Below, one piece after another: positions 8,895 through 17,368 of a stretch of 64,000 nt of DNA. The stretch lies in the NCBI GenBank assembly GCA_963700475.1, contig CAVOXR010000015.1, positions 62,001-126,000 of the forward strand, given 5' to 3'. A program made the position numbers and the translations under genes. Numbering within the stretch: position 1 is the stretch's first letter; each line of letters opens with the position of its first letter. This DNA comes from Prado023 sp963700475. Lineage in GTDB: Bacteria; Actinomycetota; Actinomycetes; S36-B12; CAIYMF01. The notes under the pieces were generated by a model. That model did not search any database, was not told where the DNA came from, and was given only the letters and a program-made list of their open reading frames with translations.

Positions 8895-9214
8895 GGGGCC
8901 GGCGTCGCCCAGCGACTGTCCTGTGTCGGGAACACCGCGGAGAACTTCGTCGAGGTGCGGGGTACCGCCATCATCGGGGCCACGGCGTCGCGCCACGTCG
9001 CGTAGTGCGCGGTCTCCTTGTGCGCAGCCGCTCCCGCCTCGTCGCGGTACACCTCGACGAGCACGATGTGCGCGGCGTCGGCCAGGTCCGCGATCACGTC
9101 GAACCGCAGCACGCCGGGCTCCTCGAGCGAGGCGGTGGCGTTCGCCTCGGTGGCGGCCAGGAAGGCCGGGACCTGGTCGGGCACGACCTGCACATGCACG
9201 TGGACGATGAGCAT
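8891..9214 (-). CDS. Antibiotic biosynthesis monooxygenase (ABM) domain protein
   Basis: A 107-residue single-domain protein of the dimeric alpha/beta-barrel ABM fold, starting MLIVHVHVQVVPDQVPAFL. The segments ATASLEEPGVLRFDVI and EVYRDEAGAAAHKETAHY are typical of this family, which includes quinol monooxygenases and heme-degrading proteins. It is translationally coupled to the Fe-type dehydrogenase, suggesting shared work on an aromatic or quinone-like substrate; this is inference. The ATG at 9214 has CAGAAT six bases upstream and no ribosome site. Confidence 0.8.
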   Translation of the reverse strand: MLIVHVHVQVVPDQVPAFLAATEANATASLEEPGVLRFDVIADLADAAHIVLVEVYRDEAGAAAHKETAHYATWRDAVAPMMAVPRTSTKFSAVFPTQDSRWATPAP

Positions 9215-9220
9215 GACCCG

Positions 9221-9226
9221 ATTCTG
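9221..9226 (-). promoter_or_regulatory. -10 box, leaderless promoter of the ABM-dehydrogenase pair
   Basis: Minus-strand CAGAAT, six bases, then the ATG at 9214. Confidence 0.45.
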
Positions 9227-9306
9227 TCGGCCCACGCCCACCCAACGCCCGCCGACGACCGCCCAGGTGGCTGCGGGCGGGATCGCGGGCGGTCCGGGCG
9301 GCGCGG

Positions 9307-9312
9307 CGTAGA
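9307..9312 (+). promoter_or_regulatory. -10 box of hrcA
   Basis: TAGAAT, whose last base is also the first base of the CIRCE operator. Transcription would start near 9319, giving a leader of about 75 bases. Confidence 0.6.
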
Positions 9313-9336
9313 ATGGCACTCCGACCCTTTGAGTGC
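9312..9336 (+). promoter_or_regulatory. CIRCE operator of hrcA
   Basis: TGGCACTC at 9312-9319 and GAGTGCCA at 9329-9336 form a perfect 8-bp inverted repeat with the classic 9-base spacer. This is the CIRCE element bound by HrcA. It covers the likely transcription start, so HrcA should repress its own operon until heat or misfolded protein titrates the chaperones. Confidence 0.9.
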
Positions 9337-9394
9337 CAGTGTGACCGGAGCCCGTTCGTGATGCAGCGGCTCTCGACGCCGGGAGGAGGTGCCC

Positions 9395-10408
9395 ATGCTC
9401 GACGACCGCAAGCTCTCGGTCCTGCGTGCCATCGTCGAGGACTACGTGCGCACCCACGAGCCTGTGGGCTCGAAGGGACTGGTCGACCGGCACTCCCTGG
9501 GCGTCTCCCCGGCCACCATCCGCAATGACATGGCCGTCCTCGAGGAGGAGGGGTTCATCGCCCAGCCGCACACGAGTGCCGGCCGGGTCCCGACCGACAA
9601 GGGCTACCGGCTGTTCGTCGACCGGCTGTCGCAGGTCAAGCCGCTGAGCCCCGCCGAACGACGGGCGATCGAGAACTTCCTGGCCGGGGCTGTCGACCTC
9701 GACGACGTGATGGGTCGCTCGGTGCGCCTGCTGGCCCAGATCACCCGCCAGGTGGCCCTCGTCCAGTACCCGTCGCTGACGAGCTCCGCGGTTCGCCACG
9801 TCGAGCTGGTCTCGCTGAGCGAGCACCGCCTCCTGCTGGTCCTGATCGCCGACACCGGCCGCATCGAGCAGCGCGTGGTCGAGGTGCCCGCCGCCCTGTC
9901 CGAGGACGACCTCGCCCGCCTGCGCACCCTGCTCAACGAGTCCGTCGGAGGCGGGTCGTTCACGACCGTGGCCGACCGCGTGGCCGACCTCCCGGCACGC
10001 TTCGACGAGGCCAGTCGACCAGCGGTCTCGGTCGTGCTCGCGACCCTGCTGGAGACGGTCGTGGAGCGCCACGAGGAGCGGATCGTCATGGGCGGCACCG
10101 CCAACCTCGCCCGGTACGTGGACGGATTCGACAGCCTCCAACCCGTCCTCGAGGCGCTCGAGGAGCAGATGGTGCTGCTGCGACTGCTCGGCGAGACCAG
10201 GGCGGAGGCCGTCACGGTCACGATCGGGCACGAGAACCTGGTGGCCGGGATGAGCAGCACCTCCGTGGTCAGCGCCGGCTACGGCCCGAACCACGGGACC
10301 GTCGCGCGACTTGGGGTCGTCGGCCCCACCCACATGGACTACCCCAGCACGATGGCCTCGGTCCGGGCGGTTGCCCGGTACCTCGGCCAGTTGCTGCGAA
10401 ACGAATAG
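9395..10408 (+). CDS. hrcA: Heat-inducible transcription repressor HrcA
   Basis: Repressor of class I heat-shock genes that binds CIRCE. The 337-residue protein begins MLDDRKLSVLRAIVEDYV. Its N-terminal winged helix includes GVSPATIRNDMAVLEEEGFI and QPHTSAGRVPTDKGYRLFVD. A GAF-like dimerisation region follows, ending with HMDYPSTMASVRAVARYL. ATG 9395 is preferred over the in-frame GTG at 9389 because it sits 5 bases after GGGAGGAGG (9381-9389) and matches family starts. It is followed by dnaJ after 7 bases and is autoregulated through the CIRCE at 9312. Confidence 0.95.
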   Translation: MLDDRKLSVLRAIVEDYVRTHEPVGSKGLVDRHSLGVSPATIRNDMAVLEEEGFIAQPHTSAGRVPTDKGYRLFVDRLSQVKPLSPAERRAIENFLAGAVDLDDVMGRSVRLLAQITRQVALVQYPSLTSSAVRHVELVSLSEHRLLLVLIADTGRIEQRVVEVPAALSEDDLARLRTLLNESVGGGSFTTVADRVADLPARFDEASRPAVSVVLATLLETVVERHEERIVMGGTANLARYVDGFDSLQPVLEALEEQMVLLRLLGETRAEAVTVTIGHENLVAGMSSTSVVSAGYGPNHGTVARLGVVGPTHMDYPSTMASVRAVARYLGQLLRNE

Positions 10409-10415
10409 GACACCA

Positions 10416-11549
10416 GTGGCCAACGACTACTACGCCACCCTCGGCGTGGCCCGCGACGCGAGCGCGGACGAGATCAAGCGCTCGTACCGCCGGCTCGCCC
10501 GCGAGCTGCACCCGGATGTGAACCCCGACCCGGTCACCCAGGAGCGGTTCAAGGAGGTGACCGCGGCCTACGAGGTGCTCTCCGACCCGGAGAAGCGCCA
10601 GATGTACGACCTGGGCGCGGATCCGCGCAGTCCCGGCGGCGGCAGCCCGTTCGGGCCGGGTACGGCCGGGTTCGGGTTCGGCGACATCATGGACGCCTTC
10701 TTCGGCGGCCAGCAGGCCCGTGGGCCCAAGCCCCGGGTCCGGCGCGGCCAGGACGCCCTGATCAAGGTGACCATCGACCTGCCGGAGGCCGCGTTCGGCG
10801 TGGTCAAGGAGATCCAGGTCGACACTGCCCTGGTCTGCCCGACGTGCACCGGCACCGGTGCGGCCGCGGGTCATCAGCCGACCGAGTGCTCGATGTGCCG
10901 CGGTCGCGGCGAGATCCAGTCCGTCCAGCGCTCCTTCCTCGGCCAGGTCATGACCTCGCGCCCCTGCCCGCAGTGCCAGGGGTACGGCACCGTCATCACC
11001 CACCCCTGCCCCGAGTGCAACGCCGAGGGACGCGTGCGCACCCGGCGCACCCTCAAGGTCAAGATCCCCGCCGGCATCGATGACGGCACGCGGATCCAGC
11101 TGTCCGGAGAGGGCGAGGTCGGCCCCGGCGGCGGACCTGCCGGCGACCTGTACGTGGAGGTGTCCACCCGGCCGCACGCGGTGTTCCAGCGCAACGGCGA
11201 CGACCTGCACTGCTCGATCGCCCTGCCGATGACCGTGGCCGCCCTGGGGACGGTCCTGAAGCTGGAGACCCTCGATGGGACCGAGGATGTCGAGATCCGT
11301 CCCGGCACCCAGCCAGGTCACGTGGTGACGCTCAAGGCTCGCGGTGTGCCGCACCTGCGCAGCTCCGGGCGTGGGGACCTCCTGGTCCACATCGATGTGC
11401 AGACCCCGACGAGGCTCGATCCGCGGCAGGAGGAGCTCCTGCGGGAGTTCGCCACGATCCGCGGCGAGGAGACCGTGAGCACGACCTTCACGCGCCCGGA
11501 GAAGGAAGGGCTCTTCTCGCGCATCAAGGACGCGTTCTCCGCCAAATGA
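10416..11549 (+). CDS. dnaJ: Chaperone DnaJ (type I, hrcA-linked)
   Basis: Hsp40 co-chaperone that stimulates DnaK ATPase and delivers unfolded clients. The 377-residue protein has a J domain with the HPD motif near residue 32, followed by a short Gly/Phe region. A zinc-binding domain with four repeats follows (CPTCTGTG, CSMCRGRG, CPQCQGYG, CPECNAEG), then the C-terminal substrate domain. This is the DnaJ2-type copy that actinobacteria keep next to hrcA; a second dnaJ is usually found with dnaK and grpE elsewhere. GTG start at 10416. The stop overlaps the rsmE start by four bases. Confidence 0.95.
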   Translation: MANDYYATLGVARDASADEIKRSYRRLARELHPDVNPDPVTQERFKEVTAAYEVLSDPEKRQMYDLGADPRSPGGGSPFGPGTAGFGFGDIMDAFFGGQQARGPKPRVRRGQDALIKVTIDLPEAAFGVVKEIQVDTALVCPTCTGTGAAAGHQPTECSMCRGRGEIQSVQRSFLGQVMTSRPCPQCQGYGTVITHPCPECNAEGRVRTRRTLKVKIPAGIDDGTRIQLSGEGEVGPGGGPAGDLYVEVSTRPHAVFQRNGDDLHCSIALPMTVAALGTVLKLETLDGTEDVEIRPGTQPGHVVTLKARGVPHLRSSGRGDLLVHIDVQTPTRLDPRQEELLREFATIRGEETVSTTFTRPEKEGLFSRIKDAFSAK

Positions 11550-12295
11550 CCGCGGCCCTGTTCCTGATCGAGCAGGCCACCGCGGCGCGCGCCGGGGTCG
11601 GCGACCTGGTCGACCTGTCCGGACCTGAGGGCCGGCACGCCGTCGCCGTGAAGCGGCTCGAGGTCGGCGAGCCCATCGACCTCGGGGACGGGGCGGGAAC
11701 CGTCCTGCACGCGGAGGTCGAGGCCCTGACCGGTCGGGAGTCCCTGGTCGCGCGGGTCCGCGAACGTGAGGTGAGTGCAGCGCCGCAGCCGAGGATCGTC
11801 GTCGTCCAGGCACTGCCCAAGGGGGAGCGCGGGGAGACGGCGGTGGAGACCCTGACGGAGGTCGGCGTCGACGTGATCGTCCCCTGGCAGGCCGAGCGCA
11901 GCGTCGCGCGCTGGACGGGCGACAAGGTGGAGCGCGGGCAGGCCAAGTGGCAGGCAGCAGCCCGCGCAGCCGGCAAGCAGGCGCGGAGGGCGTGGCTCCC
12001 GGAGGTGGCGCCGCTGGCCCGGACCGCCCACGTGGAGTCGCTGGTGGCCGCCGCGGCCTGCGCCATCGTCCTGCACGAGGAGGCCCACGCGGCGATTCGG
12101 CAGATCGACCTCCCCGCCGACGGCGACATCGTGCTCATCGTCGGCCCCGAGGGTGGTGTGAGCCGCGACGAGCTCGCGAGGTTCACGTCGGCCGGTGCCC
12201 ACCTCGCCCTGCTGGGACCAACGGTCATGCGCACGTCCACCGCCGGGACGGTCGCCGCCGCCGTGGTCCTGTCCACCACCGCGCGCTGGTCCTGA
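11546..12295 (+). CDS. rsmE: 16S rRNA (uracil1498-N3)-methyltransferase RsmE
   Basis: SPOUT-class methyltransferase that methylates U1498 of 16S rRNA. The 249-residue protein has an N-terminal PUA-like part (EGRHAVAVKRLEVGEPIDL). The C-terminal SPOUT domain contains QALPKGERGETAVETLTEVG, the knot region IVGPEGGVSRDELARF and LLGPTVMRTSTAGTVA. It starts inside the dnaJ stop (ATGA overlap), so it is co-translated with dnaJ and probably also heat regulated. Confidence 0.93.
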   Translation: MTAALFLIEQATAARAGVGDLVDLSGPEGRHAVAVKRLEVGEPIDLGDGAGTVLHAEVEALTGRESLVARVREREVSAAPQPRIVVVQALPKGERGETAVETLTEVGVDVIVPWQAERSVARWTGDKVERGQAKWQAAARAAGKQARRAWLPEVAPLARTAHVESLVAAAACAIVLHEEAHAAIRQIDLPADGDIVLIVGPEGGVSRDELARFTSAGAHLALLGPTVMRTSTAGTVAAAVVLSTTARWS

Positions 12296-12338
12296 CCGGC
12301 GCGCCCCGCTCGGCAGCCGGGCCCAGCGCCGGCGATGG

Positions 12339-12344
12339 CAGGAT
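12339..12344 (+). promoter_or_regulatory. -10 box, leaderless promoter of the HIT gene
   Basis: CAGGAT followed by six bases (GGGTCC) and the ATG at 12351. Confidence 0.4.
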
Positions 12345-12350
12345 GGGTCC

Positions 12351-12695
12351 ATGAGCGATGCCTGCCTGTTCTGCAAGATCGTCGCCCGCGAGATCCCGGC
12401 CACGATCGTCGACGAGACCGATACGACCCTGGCGTTCCGCGACATCGCCCCCGTGTCCCCGACGCACGTGCTGGTCATCCCGAAGAAGCACGTCGCCACC
12501 CTCGACGAGGCGGTCGCGGTCGACCCCGCCATCGCCGCCGACGTGATCACCCGCTGCGTCCACGTGGCCCAGCTCGAGGGGCTGACCGGCGGGTACCGGG
12601 TGGTCGTCAACAACGGCCGTCTCGGCGGCCAGGAGGTCGGGCACCTGCACGCGCACGTCCTCGGTGGTCGTGCGCACTCGTGGCCCCCGGGCTGA
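12351..12695 (+). CDS. HIT family (HINT-like) nucleotide hydrolase
   Basis: The 114-residue protein belongs to the histidine triad family, which hydrolyses nucleoside phosphoramidates and related adenylates. It shows CLFCKIVAREIPA at the start and the triad motif HLHAHVLGG near the C-terminus. The length is typical for HINT. It lies between rsmE and phoH, its usual actinobacterial position. Translation is assigned from ATG 12351, which has a -10-like box six bases upstream. The longer open frame beginning at 12195 overlaps rsmE and is not conserved-looking. Confidence 0.9.
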   Translation: MSDACLFCKIVAREIPATIVDETDTTLAFRDIAPVSPTHVLVIPKKHVATLDEAVAVDPAIAADVITRCVHVAQLEGLTGGYRVVVNNGRLGGQEVGHLHAHVLGGRAHSWPPG

Positions 12696-12718
12696 ACGGG
12701 ACTTACCCTTGAGGGGAC

Positions 12719-13750
12719 ATGACTGAGACACCACTGCGCTCCGAGCGCATCCAGCACACCGTCATCGTCCCTGCGAGCCTCGACATGGTCGCCGTCGTCG
12801 GGGTCGGTGACGAGGTCCTGCGTGCCATCGAGGCCGAGTTCCCGACCATGGACATCCACGTCCGGGGCAACCAGATCACCCTCACCGGCGGATCAGCCGA
12901 CCTGCACCTCGTGGAGCGTCTCGTCGACGAGATCGTCTCGATCGTGCGCACGGGCCAGGGGATGAGCCCCGATGCCGCGCGCCGCGCGCTGTCGATGCTG
13001 CGCGCCGAGCCCGAGAGCCGGCCGGTGGACGTCCTCACGGCCAACATCCTGAGCAACCGGGGTCGCACGATCCGGCCCAAGACGCTGAACCAGAAGCGCT
13101 ACGTGGACGCGATCGACCAGCACACGATCGTGTTCGGCATCGGTCCGGCCGGTACGGGCAAGACCTACCTCGCGGTGGCCAAGGCCGTCCAGGCCCTGCA
13201 GGCCAAGAAGGTCAACCGGATCGTGCTGACCCGACCGGCTGTCGAGGCCGGCGAGCGCCTGGGCTACCTGCCCGGCACGCTCTCGGAGAAGATCGATCCC
13301 TACCTGCGCCCGCTGTACGACGCCCTGCGCGACATGCTCGACCCGGACTCGATCCCGCGCCTGCTGACCTCCGGGGTGATCGAGGTCGCCCCCCTTGCCT
13401 ACATGCGCGGGCGCACCCTCAACGACGCGTTCGTGATCCTCGACGAGGCGCAGAACACCTCGCCGGACCAGATGAAGATGTTCCTGACCCGACTCGGGTT
13501 CGGCTCCACGATGGTGGTCACCGGAGACATCACGCAGGTGGACCTCCCCGGGGGGACCGACTCGGGGCTGAAGGTCGTCCAGGGGATCCTCGACGGAGTC
13601 CGCGACGTGTCCTTCTGCTACCTCAACGCCCATGACGTCGTCCGGCACAGCCTGGTGACCGACATCGTGCAGGCCTACGGCCGCTACGACGAGGAGCAGG
13701 CGCGCAGCGACCGCGCGGATCGGCCGGTCCGGCCGGTCAGGCGGCGCTGA
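12719..13750 (+). CDS. phoH: PhoH-like ATPase (YbeZ type)
   Basis: Cytoplasmic P-loop ATPase related to superfamily 1 helicases, linked to RNA metabolism and to YbeY. The 343-residue protein has an N-terminal KH-like part (EFPTMDIHVRGNQITLTG), Walker A GPAGTGKT at about residues 141-148 and Walker B VILDEAQN. The downstream FLTRLGFGSTMVVTGDITQ is also typical. A TACCCT -10 box at 12704-12709 lies 9 bases before the ATG. Its stop shares one base with the ybeY start (TGATG), so the two are coupled. Confidence 0.92.
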   Translation: MTETPLRSERIQHTVIVPASLDMVAVVGVGDEVLRAIEAEFPTMDIHVRGNQITLTGGSADLHLVERLVDEIVSIVRTGQGMSPDAARRALSMLRAEPESRPVDVLTANILSNRGRTIRPKTLNQKRYVDAIDQHTIVFGIGPAGTGKTYLAVAKAVQALQAKKVNRIVLTRPAVEAGERLGYLPGTLSEKIDPYLRPLYDALRDMLDPDSIPRLLTSGVIEVAPLAYMRGRTLNDAFVILDEAQNTSPDQMKMFLTRLGFGSTMVVTGDITQVDLPGGTDSGLKVVQGILDGVRDVSFCYLNAHDVVRHSLVTDIVQAYGRYDEEQARSDRADRPVRPVRRR

Positions 13751-14205
13751 TGGCCGAGGTCGAGGTCGACAACCGGAGCAGCGTGGCGGTCGACCCCGAG
13801 CCGCTCGTCGCCCAGGCGTGCTTCATCCTCGATCGGCTCGGCCTGCACCCCGACGTCGAGCTGGCCATCTCCCTTGTGGACGTCGAGGAGATCACCGAGC
13901 TGCACGTGCGCTGGATGGACCTGCCCGGTCCGACGGACGTCCTGAGCTTCCCGATGGACGAGTTGCGCGTGCCGGAATCAGGTGACGCCCCTGAGCCGGG
14001 CATGCTGGGCGACGTGGTGATCTGCCCGCAGGTGGCTGCCGAGCAGGGCGAGGTGGCCGGGCACGGGTTGGCCGGTGAGCTCGAGCTGCTCCTGACCCAT
14101 GGGATCCTTCACCTGCTCGGCCACGACCATGCCGAGCCCGAGGAGCACGCACTGATGTTCGGCCTCCAGGACCAGCTGCTGGCTGCGTGGCGGGGACGGG
14201 GCTGA
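13750..14205 (+). CDS. ybeY: Endoribonuclease YbeY
   Basis: Zinc-dependent single-strand RNase involved in 16S rRNA 3' maturation and ribosome quality control. The 151-residue protein has the metal motif HGILHLLGHDH near residue 118 and the family segment LPGPTDVLSFPMDE. It overlaps phoH by one base and is followed after three bases by the CNNM gene, the usual order. Confidence 0.94.
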   Translation: MAEVEVDNRSSVAVDPEPLVAQACFILDRLGLHPDVELAISLVDVEEITELHVRWMDLPGPTDVLSFPMDELRVPESGDAPEPGMLGDVVICPQVAAEQGEVAGHGLAGELELLLTHGILHLLGHDHAEPEEHALMFGLQDQLLAAWRGRG

Positions 14206-14208
14206 GTC

Positions 14209-15594
14209 ATGCAGGAGTCCGACTGGGTGATGCTGGTCCTGGCGATCCTGTTCGTCGTCACCGCAGCCTTCCTCGTGGCAGCCGAGACCGCGATCGGGCG
14301 CGTGTCGCGCTCACGCGTCGAGGAGATGGCCCGGGAGAAGCCGGGCAAGGCCACCGAACGGTTGCGCACCATCGTCGAGGACCGCGCACGCTACGTGAAC
14401 GCCATGCTGTTCCTGCACACGGCGTTCGCGGTGGCGGCCACAGCGCTGGTCACCTACCTCTGCGTCGAGGTGGCCGACTGGGGTCCGCTCGCGGGGCTGT
14501 TCGTCGCGCTGCTGATCATGACCGGCGTGATGTTCGTCGCCCTGGGGGTCGCCCCGCGCACGCTGGGCCGCCAGCATGCCGACCGGATCGCCCTGCGCTG
14601 GGGCAAGTTCGCGCGCGGGGCGGCTGCGGTGCTGGGCCCGTTCGTCTCCCTGCTCATCCTGATCGGCAACGCCCTGACCCCGGGCAAGGGCTACCGGGAG
14701 GGGCCGTTCGCCAGCCAGGCCGAGCTCCGCGAGCTCGTCGACCAGGCGGAGGCCGACAGGGTGATCGAGGACGATGAGGCGGCGATGCTGCACTCGGTCT
14801 TCGAGCTCGGCGACACCATCGTGCGCGAGGTCATGGTCCCGCGCACCGAGATGGTGTGGATCGAGCGGCACAAGACCCTGCGCCAGGCGATGTCGCTGGC
14901 GCTGCGCTCCGGGTACTCACGCATCCCGGTGATCGGTGACGGCCCCGACGACGTTGTCGGCGTCTTCTACCTCAAGGACGTCGTGAACCGGGTGTTCGAG
15001 CACCGAGAGTCGGAGGCCACCGAGCGCATCGACTCGCGGATGCGCGCGGCCGTGTTCGTCCCGGACTCCAAGCTGGTCGATGACCTGCTGCGCGACCTGC
15101 AGTCCCAGCGGGTCCACATGGCGATCGCCGTCGACGAGTACGGCGGCACGGCCGGACTGGTCACGATCGAGGACGTCCTCGAGGAGATCGTCGGCGAGAT
15201 CACCGACGAGTACGACCACGAGCCGCCGGAGATCGAGAAGCTCGCCGGGGGTGGCTACCGGCTCAGCGCCCGGCTGCACGTGGAGGACGCCGGCGAGCTC
15301 CTGGGGTTCGACATCGACTCCGACTCCGAGGGCGTGGACACCGTCGCTGGGCTGATCGCGAAACGGTTGGGCAAGGTGGCCCTGCCCGGGTCGTCGATCA
15401 CGATCGAGGGCTGGGTGCTGACCGCCGAGCAGGCGGCCGGCCGGCGCAACCGGATCACGACCGTGCTCGCCGAGCCCCTCCGGGTGCCCTCCGACGGTGG
15501 TCAGGAGCAGCCGTCGGTGAGGTCGGGCGCCTCGGCCAGCGCCTCGGCCAGTGCGGGCGGAACGACGAACGGCCGTGAGGACAGGTCCGCATGA
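14209..15594 (+). CDS. CNNM/CBS-pair membrane protein (HlyC/CorC family)
   Basis: Probable divalent-cation (Mg/Co) transport or sensing protein of the CorB/CNNM family. The 461-residue protein has a DUF21 membrane domain with about four hydrophobic segments, starting WVMLVLAILFVVTAAFLVAA. Two CBS domains follow (MVPRTEMVWI to VGVFYLKDVV, then AAVFVPDSKLVD to GLVTIEDVLEEIVGEITDE). A C-terminal CorC_HlyC domain then runs from about residue 350. A Ser/Ala-rich tail ends the protein. The stop overlaps the era start by four bases (ATGA). Confidence 0.9.
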   Translation: MQESDWVMLVLAILFVVTAAFLVAAETAIGRVSRSRVEEMAREKPGKATERLRTIVEDRARYVNAMLFLHTAFAVAATALVTYLCVEVADWGPLAGLFVALLIMTGVMFVALGVAPRTLGRQHADRIALRWGKFARGAAAVLGPFVSLLILIGNALTPGKGYREGPFASQAELRELVDQAEADRVIEDDEAAMLHSVFELGDTIVREVMVPRTEMVWIERHKTLRQAMSLALRSGYSRIPVIGDGPDDVVGVFYLKDVVNRVFEHRESEATERIDSRMRAAVFVPDSKLVDDLLRDLQSQRVHMAIAVDEYGGTAGLVTIEDVLEEIVGEITDEYDHEPPEIEKLAGGGYRLSARLHVEDAGELLGFDIDSDSEGVDTVAGLIAKRLGKVALPGSSITIEGWVLTAEQAAGRRNRITTVLAEPLRVPSDGGQEQPSVRSGASASASASAGGTTNGREDRSA

Positions 15595-16520
15595 CTGAGC
15601 ACCGCAGCGGCTTCGTCGCGATCGTCGGGCGGCCCAACGCCGGCAAGTCCACGCTCACCAATGCCCTGGTCGGCCAGAAGGTGGCCATCACCTCCAGCAA
15701 GCCGCAGACCACCCGTCGGGTCATCCGCGGGATGATCCACCTGCCCGATGCCCAGGTCGTCCTGGTCGACACGCCTGGGATCCACCGGCCGCGCAACGCC
15801 CTCGGCGAGCGGCTCAACGCGCTCGTCGAGCAGCAGTGGGCCGAGGTGGATGCGATCGCCCTGTGCCTGCCCGCCGACGAGGAGATCGGCCCGGGCGACC
15901 GCCGGATCGCCCATCGGCTGGCCGGAGCCACCCGGGGCGGCACGCGCACCCCCGTGATCGCGCTGGTCACCAAGACCGACCGGATCTCGCGCCCCAACCT
16001 GGCAGCCAAGCTCTCCGCCGTGATGGAGCTCGGCACCGCCACGAGCCTCGAGTGGGCCGCGGTCGTGCCGGTCTCGGCCCAGGCCGGCGACCAGCTCGAC
16101 GACGTCGTCGCGGAGTTCATCGCGGCACTGCCCGTCGGCCCGGCGCTCTACCCCGACGGGGAGCTCACTGACGAGCCCGAGATCATCATGATCGCGGAGC
16201 TGATCCGCGAGGCCGCCCTCGAGGGCGTCAGCGACGAGCTGCCGCACTCGATCGCCGTGGTCGTCGAGGAGATGGCCATGCGCGAGGACCGGCACCCGGA
16301 CCGTCCGCTGCTGGACATCCACGCCAACCTGTTCGTCGAGCGCTCCTCGCAGAAGGCGATCGTGATCGGGGCCAAGGGTGCGCGACTCCGCGATGTGGGC
16401 ACGCGGTCCCGGGCGGCCATCGAGGCGATGATGGGCACCCCGGTGTACCTCGACCTGCACGTCAAGGTCGCCAAGGAGTGGCAGCGCGACCCCAAGCAGC
16501 TGCGTCGCCTCGGCTTCTGA
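15591..16520 (+). CDS. era: GTPase Era
   Basis: Ribosome-associated GTPase that binds 16S rRNA near its 3' end and is needed for 30S assembly. The 309-residue protein shows G1 GRPNAGKST, G3 DTPGI, G4 TKTD, and a C-terminal KH domain around VIGAKGARLRDVG. It starts within the CNNM stop codon. Together with ybeY and rsmE it makes this stretch a small-subunit maturation block. Confidence 0.96.
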   Translation: MTEHRSGFVAIVGRPNAGKSTLTNALVGQKVAITSSKPQTTRRVIRGMIHLPDAQVVLVDTPGIHRPRNALGERLNALVEQQWAEVDAIALCLPADEEIGPGDRRIAHRLAGATRGGTRTPVIALVTKTDRISRPNLAAKLSAVMELGTATSLEWAAVVPVSAQAGDQLDDVVAEFIAALPVGPALYPDGELTDEPEIIMIAELIREAALEGVSDELPHSIAVVVEEMAMREDRHPDRPLLDIHANLFVERSSQKAIVIGAKGARLRDVGTRSRAAIEAMMGTPVYLDLHVKVAKEWQRDPKQLRRLGF

Positions 16521-16603
16521 GCCGGCGACGCCACGTCGATCCGTCCCCGACTGCCCGCGGCCCGCGCCCGAGCCGTGTCCCGGCGGGTGGCCGGTGCGGG
16601 GCG

Positions 16604-16609
16604 CACAAT
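16604..16609 (+). promoter_or_regulatory. -10 box, leaderless promoter of recO
   Basis: CACAAT, six bases, then GTG 16616. It decides against the longer open frame that begins at 16478 inside era. Confidence 0.5.
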
Positions 16610-16615
16610 GGGTCG

Positions 16616-17347
16616 GTGCCGACCTACCGCGACTCCGGGGTGGTCCTGCGCACGCACAAGCTCGGTGAGGCCGACCGGATCATCACGCTGCTCACGCGCA
16701 GCCACGGCCGGGTGCGTGCCGTGGCCCGGGGGGTCCGCCGGACCAGCTCGAAGTTCGGCGCCCGTCTGGAGCCGATGGGGCTCGTCGACGCCCAGTTCCA
16801 CATCGGCCGGTCGTTGGACTCCGTGACGCAGGTGGAGTCGCTGTTCTCGTTCGGCGCCGACCTGTCGTCGGACTATCCCCGGTGGACCGCCGCCCAGGCC
16901 ATCTGCGAGACCGCGGAGCGGCTGACCCCCGAGGAGCGAGAGCCCGCGCCCGCGCAGTTCCAGCTGCTGGTGGGCGGGCTGCGGGCGCTCTCCCAGCGCG
17001 AGCACGCCCCCGGGCTGGTCCTCGACGCCTACCTGGTGCGCTCCCTGGCCATCGCCGGTTGGGCGGCATCGTTCGATGCCTGCGCGCGCTGCGGCGAGGC
17101 GGGGCCGCATCGGGCGTTCAGCCTGCCCGGCGGCGGGGCGCTGTGCGCGGACTGCAGGGTTCCGGGGTCGGCCACGCCCCGCCCGGCAACCCTTGAGCTG
17201 CTGGGTGCTCTGCTGTCCGGTGACTGGGAGGTGGCCGACGCCTCCGACGAACGTGCGCGACGGGAGGCATCAGGCCTGGTTGCGGCCTACCTGCAGTGGC
17301 ACCTGGAGCGGCAGCTCAAGTCCCTGCCGTTGGTCGAGCGGACCTGA
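16616..17347 (+). CDS. recO: DNA repair protein RecO
   Basis: Recombination mediator of the RecFOR pathway that loads RecA on gapped DNA. The 243-residue protein starts VPTYRDSGVVLRTHKLGEAD, the family's N-terminal OB-fold sequence. It carries two Cys pairs near residue 155 (CARCGE and CADCR), a likely zinc site. The start is GTG 16616, chosen by alignment with family N-termini and by the -10 box six bases upstream. Order era-recO-uppS is conserved in actinobacteria. Confidence 0.93.
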   Translation: MPTYRDSGVVLRTHKLGEADRIITLLTRSHGRVRAVARGVRRTSSKFGARLEPMGLVDAQFHIGRSLDSVTQVESLFSFGADLSSDYPRWTAAQAICETAERLTPEEREPAPAQFQLLVGGLRALSQREHAPGLVLDAYLVRSLAIAGWAASFDACARCGEAGPHRAFSLPGGGALCADCRVPGSATPRPATLELLGALLSGDWEVADASDERARREASGLVAAYLQWHLERQLKSLPLVERT

Positions 17348-17368
17348 GTCCGTGACCGACCGCGTGGC

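Noticed and set aside
7749..9245. A longer iron-alcohol-dehydrogenase start upstream of 8894
   Set aside because: The extension is antisense-like low-complexity sequence overlapping the monooxygenase gene. GTG 8894 gives the normal family length.
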